From contig PYSS01000142.1 in NCBI GenBank assembly GCA_003049465.1, positions 26,781 through 90,780 of the forward strand: a DNA stretch of 64,000 nt, read 5' to 3'. The position numbers and the translations under genes were made by a program. This document shows, in pieces, positions 36,857 through 47,068 of the stretch. Position 1 is the stretch's first letter. The number at the start of each line of letters is the position of its first letter. The notes beneath the pieces were generated by a model. It saw only the letters and a list, made by a program, of their open reading frames with translations. It made no database searches and had not been told where the DNA came from. The stretch is from Magnaporthiopsis rhizophila (taxonomy: Eukaryota > Ascomycota > Sordariomycetes > Magnaporthales > Magnaporthaceae).

Positions 36857-38388
36857 CTTATAACCAGTTTAGGTGCAAAATATACCTTTTTTATAATTTA
36901 TCATTTTTAAACAAATAAATAAACAAAACAAACAAACCAAACTATAAAATAATATTTATATTATTTTATTAATTATAAATAAAATAATTGGGTATAATTA
37001 TTTTTTATAATACAGTTTGCGTATAACAATTTAATATATAAAAGTATAAGGATTATATTATTTTATACAAATTATAAATTTATACTTATAATATATAAAA
37101 AGCTTAGGGCAAAACCATATACCCTAGTAACAGAAATATAAGTAAAAAAATTTACCAAGCTGTATAAAAACCTCCAGGTAAAACTAAAAAAATTGCAATA
37201 GCGCATATTTATGCAAACCAATAAAAAAAGGATCAAAAAATTAACCTTTAAAAAAAAGGATAATATTTATTTTTTTTGATATAATATTAAAACAAAATAA
37301 CCAAATAATAAATTAAATTATAAAAAATTGGGACTGTTTAAAATCCTAAAAAAGATTTCCGATATTAATTATAAATTTTAGTTGTTACCAATTATGCATA
37401 ATTATCCGGTTTTTTATATTAATTTGCTTAAACCAGTATTACCAGGGTTTAAAAATAATAAATTAATAAAAATCGATCCAAAATAAAAATATAAAATCGA
37501 AAAAATTTTGAACAAAAATATTATTAACGGAACCAAATATTATTTAATTAAATAAGCAGGGTACAAAATCGAAAAAAGCATTTAAAAAAAAAAAACAAAC
37601 CTAAAAAATGCGCCAAAAATTTTTAAAAAGTATTAGCAAAAGGCCCTTGGAAAAAAATTAATACCAGTGCCAAAATTCGGGTTTCGGCTCGGAATGTTAG
37701 TATTAAAATAATTTATTTGGTTAAAATAGGGCCAACAAATTAAGGTTAGGATCGATCCTGTGATTGGCCCAGCTCGGAAATAATAAAGGAAAATTAGGGG
37801 CCAGCAGGTTTGGAAATATAACAGGGGTTTATATAGCTATTTTTTTGGCCTTTTTTTGCTTAATCCGCTTTAATTCCTTAATATTATCCAAATTATAACA
37901 AATTATTCGAGCATATTTTTTATGCCAGGATTTTTCCTGTTTGCGCAAATGCTTTTATTTATTTTCGAAATAACGGATTTTGTCGGAAACCAAATTTATT
38001 TTGTTCCGGAATTTGGAAAATTAAAAAGCGGTATGAAAAAGTTGGGTTCGAAAAAAATCCAAAATGTTATAATTTATTCGGTTAAAACAAACGCATTTCA
38101 AATAACGAAAAAAGTCGGAAAAAAATGCATAGCAAACAAAAATACCACGGGATTTGCAGTTGGAATAAAAGGGTATTTTAACGCCGGACAAAAAAAATAA
38201 TTTAAAAATGTCGGTGCAACAAACCGTAGAAGGTCGCGCAAAAAAAGGTTTTTTTTGCACCCAACCAAATATCTTGTTAAGATAAAAAAAAAATAAATGA
38301 GGGAAAAAAGAAAAATATTCACCGACCGATAAAAGGCGAAAATAGCGGGTTTTGGCCAAAAGGATTTGGCCTAAAAAAAAAAACCTGA

Positions 38389-38838
38389 TATTATAATTAT
38401 ATTATAACGTACGGGAGCAAAAAGGCTGGCACCAAACCCCAGCGCAATATTTTAACCCTACAATCGGAAATAAAGGGTTAAAATCACGTAATTAAATCAC
38501 GTAAAAACAAAAGCGATACATTGGGCACTGGACGTATCAAAAATATTATCAGGGATACCTTCGATATTTAAGAAAACCAACGTATCACCCGTATTTTTAA
38601 TCGCCAAATGAAAAATAACACGGGTATATAAAGCGAAGAATTCTTACTGTGTTAGATAATTCTTGATTAAGGCTTCGGCATCAGTTAACCTAAGTTAGCT
38701 CCAAGGCATCCCCTTGGGCAAGCAATCGAAACCTTTGTTATTACCCCAGTTCCCAGCACAAGCGACCTTATGGAGACCTTACTGCTCAGCGCCTCTCCTA
38801 GCGTACCCTACCCTAGGAGCAGAGAACCGTTTGTAACA
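38389..38838 (+). repeat. Y right LTR
   Basis: 450 bp. Its left end is heavily altered (TATTATAATTATATTATAACG against TGTTACGACCACACTACAACG in the left LTR, all transitions); its right 200 bases are GC-rich and unaltered and end GTAACA. Confidence 0.9.
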
Positions 38839-38906
38839 GGATCCCCAAATTTAAAAATATTTCCCTAATAATAAGGCTTAAAATACGCTTTAAAAAAAAA
38901 GGATAA

Positions 38907-39210
38907 TATTATGCAAGGATCGCTATACCAGCGCAACTCTCCCAGTATTAACGGATATTAAAGCGCCAGGTAATTGGGGCGGTTCAGCTGGATATAAAAT
39001 TTTTGCAAATAAAATAAGGTTAGGCGCCCAATCTTTTTATAAATATGTACCTAACCCTGCTAAGCACGGGCCACCCAGTGGCTTATATAAAGGGTGCCAC
39101 TTTGAAGGGTTCCTCGAGGAAATTTTGCTTTTTTAAGTATCTTTTTAAGGCTATGAGAAGTTTATTATAATACAGTGACCTTACCAAGCCGATTTTGTCC
39201 CTTTGTTACA
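38907..39210 (+). repeat. Z right LTR
   Basis: 304 bp, TATTATGCAAGG to TTTGTTACA. Mutated on the left and increasingly intact to the right. It abuts the 5' part of the enterotoxin-like gene. Confidence 0.85.
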
Positions 39211-39480
39211 TAAGTAGAAATCTTTTGGACGCTCCTCGGAGGGTTTTTCGATATGTTTAATGAGGGTGATGCTTGTGTCGATCGATTCTGGGTGATTATA
39301 ACCTCGGGCCCAGAGGCCTCCGGCAGCTTGGAGCACACTGGGTGCACGTGGGTCGCCTCGGAAGACACTCTGTGGCATGGCAGTTGCCGCCTCCGGCACG
39401 ATTGGTGGCTCGGTGGCTCTAGCAATGCCCGCGGGCGTCAGAAAAAGATTGAGCAGAGTAAGGGGAGAATGGTAAAACAT
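39211..39480 (-). pseudogene. Enterotoxin-A-like ADP-ribosyltransferase, 5' part of a split gene
   Basis: Starts at an ATG at 39,480 with a hydrophobic segment that ends in a plausible signal-peptidase site (about residues 1-22), followed by the first conserved Arg-containing strand (FRGDPR) and the GGLWARGYN block of heat-labile enterotoxin A / cholera toxin A-type ADP-ribosyltransferases. It is cut by Z in the strand before the Ser-Thr motif; the rest is at 10,889-11,678 in the same reading frame at the junction. A TATAAA-like string on the minus strand lies near 39,520-39,527. The fragment itself shows little RIP. Predicted role before disruption: secreted NAD-dependent transferase acting on a host or competitor protein. 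No joined form is given. Confidence 0.75.
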
Positions 39481-41045
39481 TGCGTGAGAGTGCTGGAGGT
39501 CTAGGGAGTTGGTAGTTTATAGATAATCTTTATGGTTAAAAGGGGGGGTGACTTGTAGGTTGTGAGATTCGAGAGGATAAACTTGAGAATGAGTTGGTTT
39601 ATAAAGTGTAACCTGTTAAACAAAGACTTCGGGAAGCGGGTGGGTAAGTAGTGAAAACTGATGGGTTTGCGATGGTTTGGTGCGTAGTATGAGTTTCCTC
39701 TTGAATCTCAAATCAACGACAGCAATAGCTATTTATACCACTTTTCTTCCGGCCCAAGGACAAGCATCTGGTTAATTCTCAACACGAGTCTTAATCAGCG
39801 CGGCTATATCGTTTGGCAAAAGAGGAGACAAGGCCCAGCCTCTTACTGCGTAGCAAAAATCTCAGTGTCCAGCCCCTTGCTACGTGAGGTACCGCTTGTA
39901 GGACCCTCCTCAGCGTGGTTGTACCATCCAGCAAAACAGGAGACATGGCATACCCACTGCTTGTGTGATCCTAGCGGCAGAGACCGCAACAATTAGCTCC
40001 CCTCTTACTGTTTGCTGGACACCTTACTCAGTGTGGCTGTACCGCTTAAAAAAAAAGAGACGATTAGGCCCTGTCCTTTCTAGCAAAGAGCCGTTCCCGC
40101 AGTCGAGAACGTCGTCCGTTGCTGGAACCGCCTCAAGTTTCGCTATTTTTAACATCGTCCAGCCAGGGGGCAGCGGCTGATAATGGGCAGTGCCTCGACA
40201 CGGCACAGAAGCCCTTTCATCTACGATGTCAGGACCATGGCTCAACCGGGTAGGCCGCACCAACAGCCGGATGCGCCCAGGTTGGGCTGTGCACAAATGG
40301 GCCTGTCTACATCCCGGCCGCTGCGGATGCCATAGCTGTCATGGTCAGCCATGTCATTTCCCCCTGCGCAGACCTGGGTGGGCTTTCATTAATGGCCAAC
40401 ATTTCTTCCAGAGCCGTCAACCCCAGTAATTACTGTTCCGCCTGTGCCTCCGCCGGATACGGTCCGCGGAAGTTATGATTTCGAGTCAGAGTGTTCCAAT
40501 CTCAAAAGCCAGGGCCCAGGCTAGTCGGACGCTAAAAATAGGCTTGTAGCCGCTTGGTCGGTGTTCGTCAAGGGGAGGAGTCGCCTGGTTCGCACTTCGA
40601 TGTCGTTCATTGGAGCGGCTCATATTCGTTTGCATCCCAAAGAACCAACATACCGAATGGTTCCACAAATATTCGGGTGCTCCATTGCGCTAAATGCAAT
40701 CGGGATGAAGACAGTGGGACCTCCGTTGTCAGCTGCATGGATCTTGCCGCCTACTTGCCGCCGCCTTTCATCCAACCCCACCTTCGAGGCAACCAACAGG
40801 TCGCCTGGGTGGGTACTCCGCCACAGTGTTTCCCCGCTCTGCCGCCCACACAGGAACCTATATCAGCCCACTGAATGCTGGGCGGGGCTTCATAAATCAC
40901 TCTATGTTGCCACGTCTACGCCGTCCTTTTCTCGATCTCTATTCTTTTCTCGCACCGATATCGGAGCACGTTCGTCCTTGCAGCGCTCAAACCCAGCTAA
41001 ATTCAACTCGATCTGTATGTATAAACTTTTAGATGCTCACAGCTG
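39481..41045. other. Long intergenic stretch with degenerate 116-bp tandem repeats
   Basis: No supported gene. The left part should be the promoter of the split toxin-like gene. Around 39,796, 39,911 and 40,029 three similar junctions of the form CAG(C/T)G(C/T)GG(C/T)T(A/G)TA occur, each followed by an A-rich string and GAGAC, spaced 115 and 118 bases. The remainder to 41,045 shows nothing clear; a TATAAA-like string near 41,021 lies before the next gene. Confidence 0.45.
39796..40070. repeat. Degenerate tandem repeat, about 116-bp unit
   Basis: Units start near 39,796, 39,911 and 40,029. The best conserved part is about 40 bases (CAGCGTGGTTGTACC followed by AAAACAGGAGACA); differences between units are largely transitions. 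Confidence 0.5.
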
Positions 41046-41567
41046 ATGTATAATGCAGATCATAGGCAGACACCAGACGGCAAGATGAATGCACACGACG
41101 CTGCGGAAGACACGGATTCGGATTCGATGTCATCCAGCAAGTGGATGGATTTACCAGAAGATCCACTCGAGCCTATGCAGGAGCCTGGGACAGCACCGTG
41201 GGATTTAAGCATCAGCGATACCGATTTCGAAAAGCTCACAGCCGGTTTCAAGCCCAGGGATATGGATGACAAGTGGGCGTGGGAGGTAGATGGCCCGGAT
41301 CCGGATGGTAACATCTCTGTCAAGATCATCCAATGGTTCATCCCGAAGGCAGCTTACGTGCTTCACCTAAAGCGAGACGACAACGGCAGTGCTAAGATTG
41401 ATTCTATCACCTGGGAGCAGAACATGAATGGGATAATGGTTTCGGAGGAGCAGGCTAAGATGGAAATCGTGGATAAAGGTAGGGGCGATCTCCGTCGCGA
41501 CTTCGAGGGGCTCCCAAAGTACACGTGGACGGAAGATGGCGGGCTCACGATATCAGATAGCGCTTGA
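41046..41567 (+). CDS. Hypothetical acidic protein next to the TE block
   Basis: Single exon, 173 residues; an alternative start is the Met at 41,085. The first 50 residues are acidic and disordered (Asp/Ser-rich). The rest looks like a small folded domain: DFEKLTAGFKPRDMDDKWAW, EVDGPDPDGNISVKIIQWF, AAYVLHLKRDD and SAKIDSITWEQN, a likely beta-rich pattern. No signal peptide or membrane segment. Codon use is less GC-rich than in the housekeeping genes. I recognise no domain; similar small proteins are often lineage-specific in fungi. Not touched by RIP although only about 1.8 kb from Z. Confidence 0.6.
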   Translation: MYNADHRQTPDGKMNAHDAAEDTDSDSMSSSKWMDLPEDPLEPMQEPGTAPWDLSISDTDFEKLTAGFKPRDMDDKWAWEVDGPDPDGNISVKIIQWFIPKAAYVLHLKRDDNGSAKIDSITWEQNMNGIMVSEEQAKMEIVDKGRGDLRRDFEGLPKYTWTEDGGLTISDSA

Positions 41568-41883
41568 TCCCAAATAAAGAATGCTTGTCGCTCTCCCCAC
41601 CCTAGACCTCTGACGACCCCGGTGCCGCCTGCTGCTCAGGTTGCATCCCGCGGCAGCTCAGGGCTGGCACTCAATACGGATTTGAGGGGGAAAAGGTTTT
41701 TGGGAGAGAATATTCAGGTATACATACGAGGCGTGCATGTTCCCATGGAGGCCAGTCGTACTCTTGACTCGCTGTGGTGGGAGGTGCGCTTACACAGCGA
41801 CCATCCAACACCATGAAACGCCGCCGCGCGTCCGGCATTTTTGTCTGGTTGTTCCCCGGTGAGTGGGGAAGGATATTGTATCC
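41568..41883. other. Intergenic
   Basis: Between the hypothetical gene and the MITE. Nothing recognisable. Confidence 0.5.
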
Positions 41884-41885
41884 TA

Positions 41886-42705
41886 AGTCAGTGCACCCCC
41901 TCCCGGCCACCCCCACTTCCGGCCACTTGAATCCCCATACAAATCCACGCAAATTCACGGTTTTAAAAGCGGTATAACAAATCGGGGAAAAATCGGGTGA
42001 GTATAAAATAAGCAGTTTTATAAAATTTAAAAGCTAAATTTAATATAAAAAATAAGCACTTTTACTAAATATATATATTATATATAATAAATATGCATTA
42101 AAAAAAAGATAGGTAAAATGTTAGTATTTGCTAATAAAATATATAAAAATTATAACAGTCAAAAAAAAGCTAATAACTCCCCAACCACAAAAGCAACAAA
42201 AACGAAATAACCTGTTTTATATTTATAAAATTTGCGATTTTTAAATAATAGGAACTATTATTATATATATTACGTAATTCCGTATATATAAGCTTAATGC
42301 ACAGTATAAACCACAGTGTATTATAAATTATTAAATAAAAAATTAAATAAAATAATTATTAATATAAGGTTTTAAAGGTTATATAAGATTTTATATTACT
42401 AATATATTACAAATACTATTATATAAATTAACCTTTTATTTATGAAATTATTTATGATTTTACCTTATATATAATTTGTATGTATTTTTTATTTTTATCT
42501 TTTATTATATATAATATATATATTTAGTAGAAGTGCTTATTTTTATGTCAAATTTAGCTTTTAAATTTTATAAAACTGCTCATTTTATACTTACACGATT
42601 TTTCCCCGATTTGTTATACCGCTTTTAAAACCATGAATTTGCGTGGATTTGTATGGGGATCCAAGTGGCCGGAAGTGGGGGTGGCCGGAAAGGGGTGCAC
42701 TGACT
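41886..42705. mobile_element. Complete MITE, pogo/Fot-like, 820 bp
   Basis: Flanked by TA on both sides (41,884-41,885 and 42,706-42,707). The termini are AGTCAGTGCACC and its inverse, and the inverted similarity runs for about 190-220 bp at each end (GGCCACCCCCACTTCCGGCC, TTTAAAAGCGGTATAACAAA and further). The centre is AT-rich and has no coding capacity. Tc1/mariner-pogo elements use TA targets and fungal Fot1 termini start AGTCA, so this is most likely a non-autonomous derivative of such a family. The partial copy at 10,178-10,599 shares its right half. Confidence 0.88.
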
Positions 42706-42707
42706 TA

Positions 42708-43014
42708 TATCCGAACCTCAGACTCATACCATGCCGCCTTGATTCTCCCGTCCGCCCACCGCGCCCGACGATAAAGAGCTAGCGAGGGATTTGCAACAAT
42801 TTGTAAGCCGGACACCTCGACGGGCGAAATAAAACCCTCGATATGCAGGGTTCAGCTGGCCTAGGAATGCGTCGCTTCAGTGCGGCCGGGCCACCTATAC
42901 AATTAATGCCTGGAGTCTTTTGAATGAACGAGCTCCTTGTCTGAAGTTCAAGACTAACTGGATGTTCAAGCTACCCACCCTACTCAACAGCACGCCACAT
43001 ACATCTCATTCGCA
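42708..43014. other. Intergenic, promoter of the dehydrogenase gene
   Basis: GC content returns to normal right after the MITE. No gene seen; the MITE end lies about 310 bases from the next ATG. Confidence 0.5.
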
Positions 43015-44017
43015 ATGGCTCCTCAGCTTCTCTGGATCGGACTTGGCAACATGGGGAGGGCAAGTCCAGTCTACTGTGGCCAGGTTCGCCCGATCGACAT
43101 GACCTGCTAACGGTTGATTACTGCAGGGCTTGTGCAAAAACATAGTGGAGAAGGGCAACCTCGACAAGCCTCTCCTGCTCTACAACCGCAGCAAGCAGCG
43201 TGCAGAGGAGCTCAAGGCAACGTTCCCCGAGGGGAAGGCCGAAGTCGCATCTGATCTGGCCGCGGCCGTGGCCAAGGCGGACATCATCTTCAGTTGCGTC
43301 GCCGACGACGGGGCGGCCGAGGCGACGTTGTTGGGACCTTCGGTCATGGGGGCGGCGAGCGGCGTGGCGGGCAAGCTCTTCGTCGACTGCTCCACCATCC
43401 ACCCTGACATGACCGAAAGGCTGGAGAAGGCGCTGACGGGGGCGGGGGCCGAGTTCGTTGCGGCGCCCGTCTTCGGCGCGCCGGCTATGGCGGCCGCGGG
43501 CGCGCTGGTGGCCGTGCTCGCGGGTGCGAGCGCGTCGGTGGACCGGGCGAGCGCCTACTTCAAGGGCGTGACGTCGAGGGCAGTGATCGACATGCGCGAC
43601 CGCCCGCCGCGGACGGCGCTGACGCTCAAGCTCATCGGCAATACCTTTATCCTCAACATGGTCGAGCAGCTCGCCGAGGGCCACGTGCTGGCGGAGAAGA
43701 CGGGGCTGGGCACCGAGTCCCTGCACCAGTTCATCGAGAACATCTTCCCCGGCCCCTTCACTGCCTACTCGACACGCATGCTGACGGGCGACTACTACAA
43801 GCGCGAGGAGCCCCTGTTTGCCGTAGATCTGGCGCGCAAGGACGCGCACCACGCCATGAGCCTGGCGAGCTCGGTCGGCGCCCGGCTCGGGAACGTCGAG
43901 ACCGCAGACGCCCACCTAGTCATGGTCAAGGAGCACGCAGGCGCCAAGGGCGACATCGCGGGGATTTATGGCGCCGCACGGAAGGAGGCGGGCCTGAAGT
44001 TTGAGAATGACGCGTAG
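43015..44017 (+). CDS. 3-hydroxyisobutyrate dehydrogenase-like (beta-hydroxyacid dehydrogenase) oxidoreductase
   Basis: Two exons, join(43015..43059, 43127..44017), 311 residues. The 67-bp intron has a GC donor (GCAAGT), branch CTAAC and CAG acceptor; phase 0 gives an unbroken protein. The N-terminus holds the Rossmann motif IGLGNMGRG; then LYNRSKQRAEEL, ADIIFSCVADDGAAE, FVDCSTIHPD, FVAAPVFGAPAMAAAG (substrate-binding strand) and LKLIGNTFILNMVEQLAEG, where the Lys (about residue 182) corresponds to the family's catalytic Lys. Members oxidise 3-hydroxy acids or related substrates with NAD(P); the substrate cannot be told. The length is normal for the family. No mitochondrial presequence is visible. 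Confidence 0.9.
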
Positions 44018-44416
44018 GCGGCCATAGGATGTCTCGGATTTTCATAGCTCGATATGTTTGCAGTGTGCACATTAAATCGAGATGACCTGGGTAATCATTA
44101 TCCCCAAACAATTATTCTATTCGATGGAAATCTTACCAAATTGCCTGGGCCAAGACCGAGAGAGAGCGACGGATGACTAAGCTCAGCTGGCCCCAGCAAG
44201 CTGCAGCGCGGGCCGCGCGCTGAGCTCCATTGAACGGGCCAGCGAGAGGCCTGACGCGCGCACCCTGTCTCGGAGCTTCGCAAGTCGACAATTCGAAGAA
44301 AGCCGACGACCGCTTTGAACTACCAACGAGCAACGCCCGCGCTAGACCTACCACCGAAGAACAACGCACAAACACCGCCCTCGCCTAGAGACCAGGACTC
44401 CTCGAATACAGACACA
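44018..44416. other. Intergenic
   Basis: 3' UTR of the dehydrogenase gene and promoter of VMA9. No motif stands out. Confidence 0.5.
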
Positions 44417-44886
44417 ATGGCGAACGGGTATGTCTCGTCGCGGCCATTTCCCCGAAACCGCCGCCGGATTTGCTGACCCCGAGCCTTCGCCGGGAAACCA
44501 CAGGTGGAGCATCTTCATCGGCCTGGTCATCGTCGGCGCCATGTGCGCGGCCGCCTGGATCTTTTCGCCCAAGGGGGAGAACCAAGTGTACGTTTTTACT
44601 TCTATTCATTCCGTTTGCATTCGCCGCCGACCCCCCCACTGCTCGAGACGTCATGCGCGAGAAAGCCAGGCTTTCCATCCCACAACGTCCCCGATGAGCC
44701 ATTCGCCAAGATGAGAGAACTCTACTGACAAAAAGACAACCCCCCAATCGCAGGCTGTGGCGCTCCTCGCTGATCCTGGCCCTCGTCAGCTGCTACATGA
44801 TGTGGGCCATCACGTTCCTGGCGCAACTCAACCCGTTGATCGTGCCGAGGCGGTCCGACCTGAGGAAGGAGTTTCTGCACCACTGA
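44417..44886 (+). CDS. VMA9: V-type proton ATPase subunit e
   Basis: Three exons, join(44417..44427, 44504..44587, 44754..44886), 75 residues. Donors are GTATGT and GTACGT, acceptors CAG; both introns are in phase 2. Seen: MANGWSIFIGLVIVGAMCAAA (first membrane helix), IFSPKGENQV, WRSSLILALVSCYMMWAITF (second helix) and LNPLIVPRRSDLR, the invariant end of the family. Subunit e is a small hydrophobic part of the membrane V0 sector needed for assembly of the proton pump of vacuoles and other organelles. Exon 1 codes only three and two-thirds codons, so the gene is easily missed. Confidence 0.93.
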
Positions 44887-45442
44887 AGGAGGAGGGAGGA
44901 CGCGAAGAGGGGAGGTGTACGGACACCGGGATGGAGGACGCTGGACGGCCATTTTCCGTCCACTGCAGCAGGAGGCAGGCGTCGTTGCGAAGAGGACGGA
45001 AATCCGGGCCGACTGCCTCTGACGTGCTGCGCTGGGCGTATCTGTCCAGTCCTCGGTGGCCGGGCCCAGCTGCACTCACTGCACACACATCTACACATGT
45101 TCATACATCCAACGGCGTTTTGGGAGATTGGGTAGGGGTATTTATATGGCTTCTTTTTGTTTGTACAGGAAAGCATCAGGCCCAAGTTTTTTTTTTGGTT
45201 AATCTTGTACTATCCTACGCAAACTCTTGTATCTGGCTGTTTTGGTTGGAGATGACGTCCGAAAGAAGCTGAAGCGCGGCTCACTTTAACCGTGTACCAC
45301 TACGCACCCTGGCAGGCGGATGGTCTGCTCCCAAGATTTCAAGACAACAATTCAAAAATAGCACATCTATCGAACGGTCGCTTCTTATATATCCCAAAAG
45401 CACTTGTCCACTACCCTGCAAGAGAAGAAGATCTACTCCCAG
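44887..45442. other. Intergenic, convergent 3' ends
   Basis: VMA9 and ARV1 end towards each other here. A T run lies at 45,187-45,197. No gene or RNA recognised. Confidence 0.5.
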
Positions 45443-46493
45443 TCACCCAGTAGCCAACCTCCCCGCCCAGTCCCTAACAGTCAAGACCATAGCCCACAGC
45501 GCCCTCCCATCCTCAGCCACGCTCGCCTCGCCCGCCGAGTCGACGCCCTCTAGCCCAGCGGCCCAGAGAAACGCGGACCCGACGGCCCAGCGACTGATGG
45601 CGCCGGCCATGGCGAGCAGGGCGGCGGCGCCGTAGCCGCAGTCGAGCAGGATCTTGAGCGCCTCGACGTTGTTGAGCACGACGGCCCAGCCCAGGCTGCG
45701 CGCGGCCGCGGGCACGTCGTACTCCCAGATCACCATCAGGATCGGGAACAGCTTGGTGGACGAGGAGACGAGCAGCGCCGTCGAGACGGAGTTGGGGCGA
45801 GGGTACGTCGGCAGCAGGCCCAGCAGGGCGAGCGGCGAGAGCGGGGAGGAGGTCAGGAGCCGGATGGAGAGGTGGAAGGCGAGGTTTGAGAGAGAGCAGA
45901 GGAGTACTGTTGTAGGTGTGGGTGGGACATTCTAGTCAGCAGGGAACGTCTTGAAGCTTCTTTATGTGGCTGTCAACAAAACAAACGTACAAAAAAACAG
46001 GTACTGAAACACAATCGGCTGCTGCGACAGCCGCCCGAAGCTGGTCTGGTACGGCACGCTGTCGGCGCTGAACTGCTTTTCTATGCGCGCCCAGGTGAGG
46101 TAGACGTCGAAGAGGAGGAGGAGGACTCCCAGGCGGATCATGGCAGGCTATATCAATCTGTCAGCTACGAGCTGCTTCGTTCACAATAACAGTCCAAGTC
46201 CAGTAAGAGTAACCAAAAGAAAACAAAAAAAAACAAAAGAACGAACACACGTCAAACCTATCCCCCTCGCGCATCAGCGAGTTGTGCAGCAGGTGGCGGT
46301 ACACCTGCGGCTTGATGAGCACCAGGTCGATGAAGAGCACGACAAAGTCATGCTCGACGTACTTGTCGCAGAACCGCCCGCAGTTCTTGCACACCGTGAG
46401 CCGGATGTTGTGCCCACTCGACTTGTCCCCGGCACCCGAGTACTTGGTCCATAGCGTCCTGACCGGGTGCCGGCACTCGATGCAGATTGGCAT
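45443..46493 (-). CDS. ARV1: ARV1, sterol/lipid homeostasis protein of the ER
   Basis: Three exons, complement(join(45443..45906, 45991..46147, 46251..46493)), 287 residues. Exon 1 has the ARV1 homology domain: MPICIECRHPV and LTVCKNCGRFCDKYVEHDF with four zinc-binding Cys (C-x2-C, C-x2-C), then DLVLIKPQVYRHLL. Exon 2: IRLGVLLLLFDVYLTWARIE; exon 3: membrane helices and a less conserved end. Donors are GTGTGT and GTACGT. ARV1 works in the ER and Golgi in sterol transport and GPI-anchor synthesis. Convergent with VMA9. Confidence 0.92.
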
Positions 46494-47068
46494 TTAGTTG
46501 CTTGTGGTTGGGGGCTAAGCCGTGGTCAGGTGCGGCAGCGTCGTCGTCGTCGTCGAGGGTTTCGAGTGGTCGTCGCGGTTGGCGGCCGTGGGGATATCGT
46601 CATTGCGCGGCATCGAGTGCGCCGGCGGGCACAATGTGTTGTGATCGGACGGGAGATTCCCAGGGTCCAGTGGTGCAACGGGAGATGCGAATGGCCAAAA
46701 TGACGAAACTCGCCAACCCTAACCCCGCTACCAAGCCCCCAGCTTCAAGTTGCTCTACGCGCATAAAAACAAATATCACAGAACCTAATGCTATCACAAA
46801 AGACAAGCCGGCTGTTATACGTTCTACGCAAAAGAAACGACGCAGAGAAGCATTGACAAAGCCAAATATATACAAATCGCATGCCCAAGAAGGAGTAATC
46901 CACCAAAAGAAAAAAAAAAGGAACAAACAAACAAACAGAAAACGCCGCTTAATGCCTGAGGGTAAAACTCTCCCCTCGTATCCAAATATCTCCTCTACAA
47001 CAACCGCATATCTATCTATAACCTGGCTTGATCATGTAATGTTGCACACTGTCCCGCACTCGGTCCGC
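46494..47068. other. Intergenic
   Basis: ARV1 promoter plus 3' UTR of the LysM gene. Short hydrophobic frames are seen on the minus strand, but no conserved start or domain supports a gene. Confidence 0.5.

Larger units (their letters stand above)
31707..38838 (+). mobile_element. Retroelement Y: full-length Ty3/gypsy-type, RIP-inactivated
   Basis: 7,132 bp with LTRs of 450 bp (31,707-32,156 and 38,389-38,838); TSD GGATC at 31,702-31,706 and 38,839-38,843, exact. LTR ends are TGTTAC and GTAACA. Coding order on the plus strand: gag (32,256-32,648), reverse transcriptase (about 35,060-35,690), RNase H (about 35,880-36,250, FEIEIDALNFAI), integrase core (36,581-36,856). An A-rich tract (38,371-38,383) precedes the right LTR. 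Nearly all frames contain several stops produced by C to T change. Confidence 0.9.
11679..39210 (+). mobile_element. Retroelement Z: Ty3/gypsy chromovirus remnant, host of the nested insertions
   Basis: Outermost layer. LTRs of 304 bp at both ends are in direct orientation; the flanks are tagat (11,674-11,678) and taagt (39,211-39,215), five bases differing only by two G/A transitions, as expected if a 5-bp TSD was later hit by RIP. Without the nested elements Z is about 3.6 kb, so gag, protease and most reverse transcriptase are gone. What remains reads on the plus strand: RNase H (12,985-13,480), integrase (from 13,680, interrupted at 14,021 by X2, resuming at 30,772) and a C-terminal chromodomain (31,560-31,680). 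An A-rich polypurine tract (38,890-38,906) directly precedes the right LTR. All frames are broken. Confidence 0.85.

Noticed and set aside
39796..40070. Spaced repeats as a CRISPR array
   Set aside because: The genome is eukaryotic, units are about 116 bp and degenerate; it is an ordinary tandem repeat.
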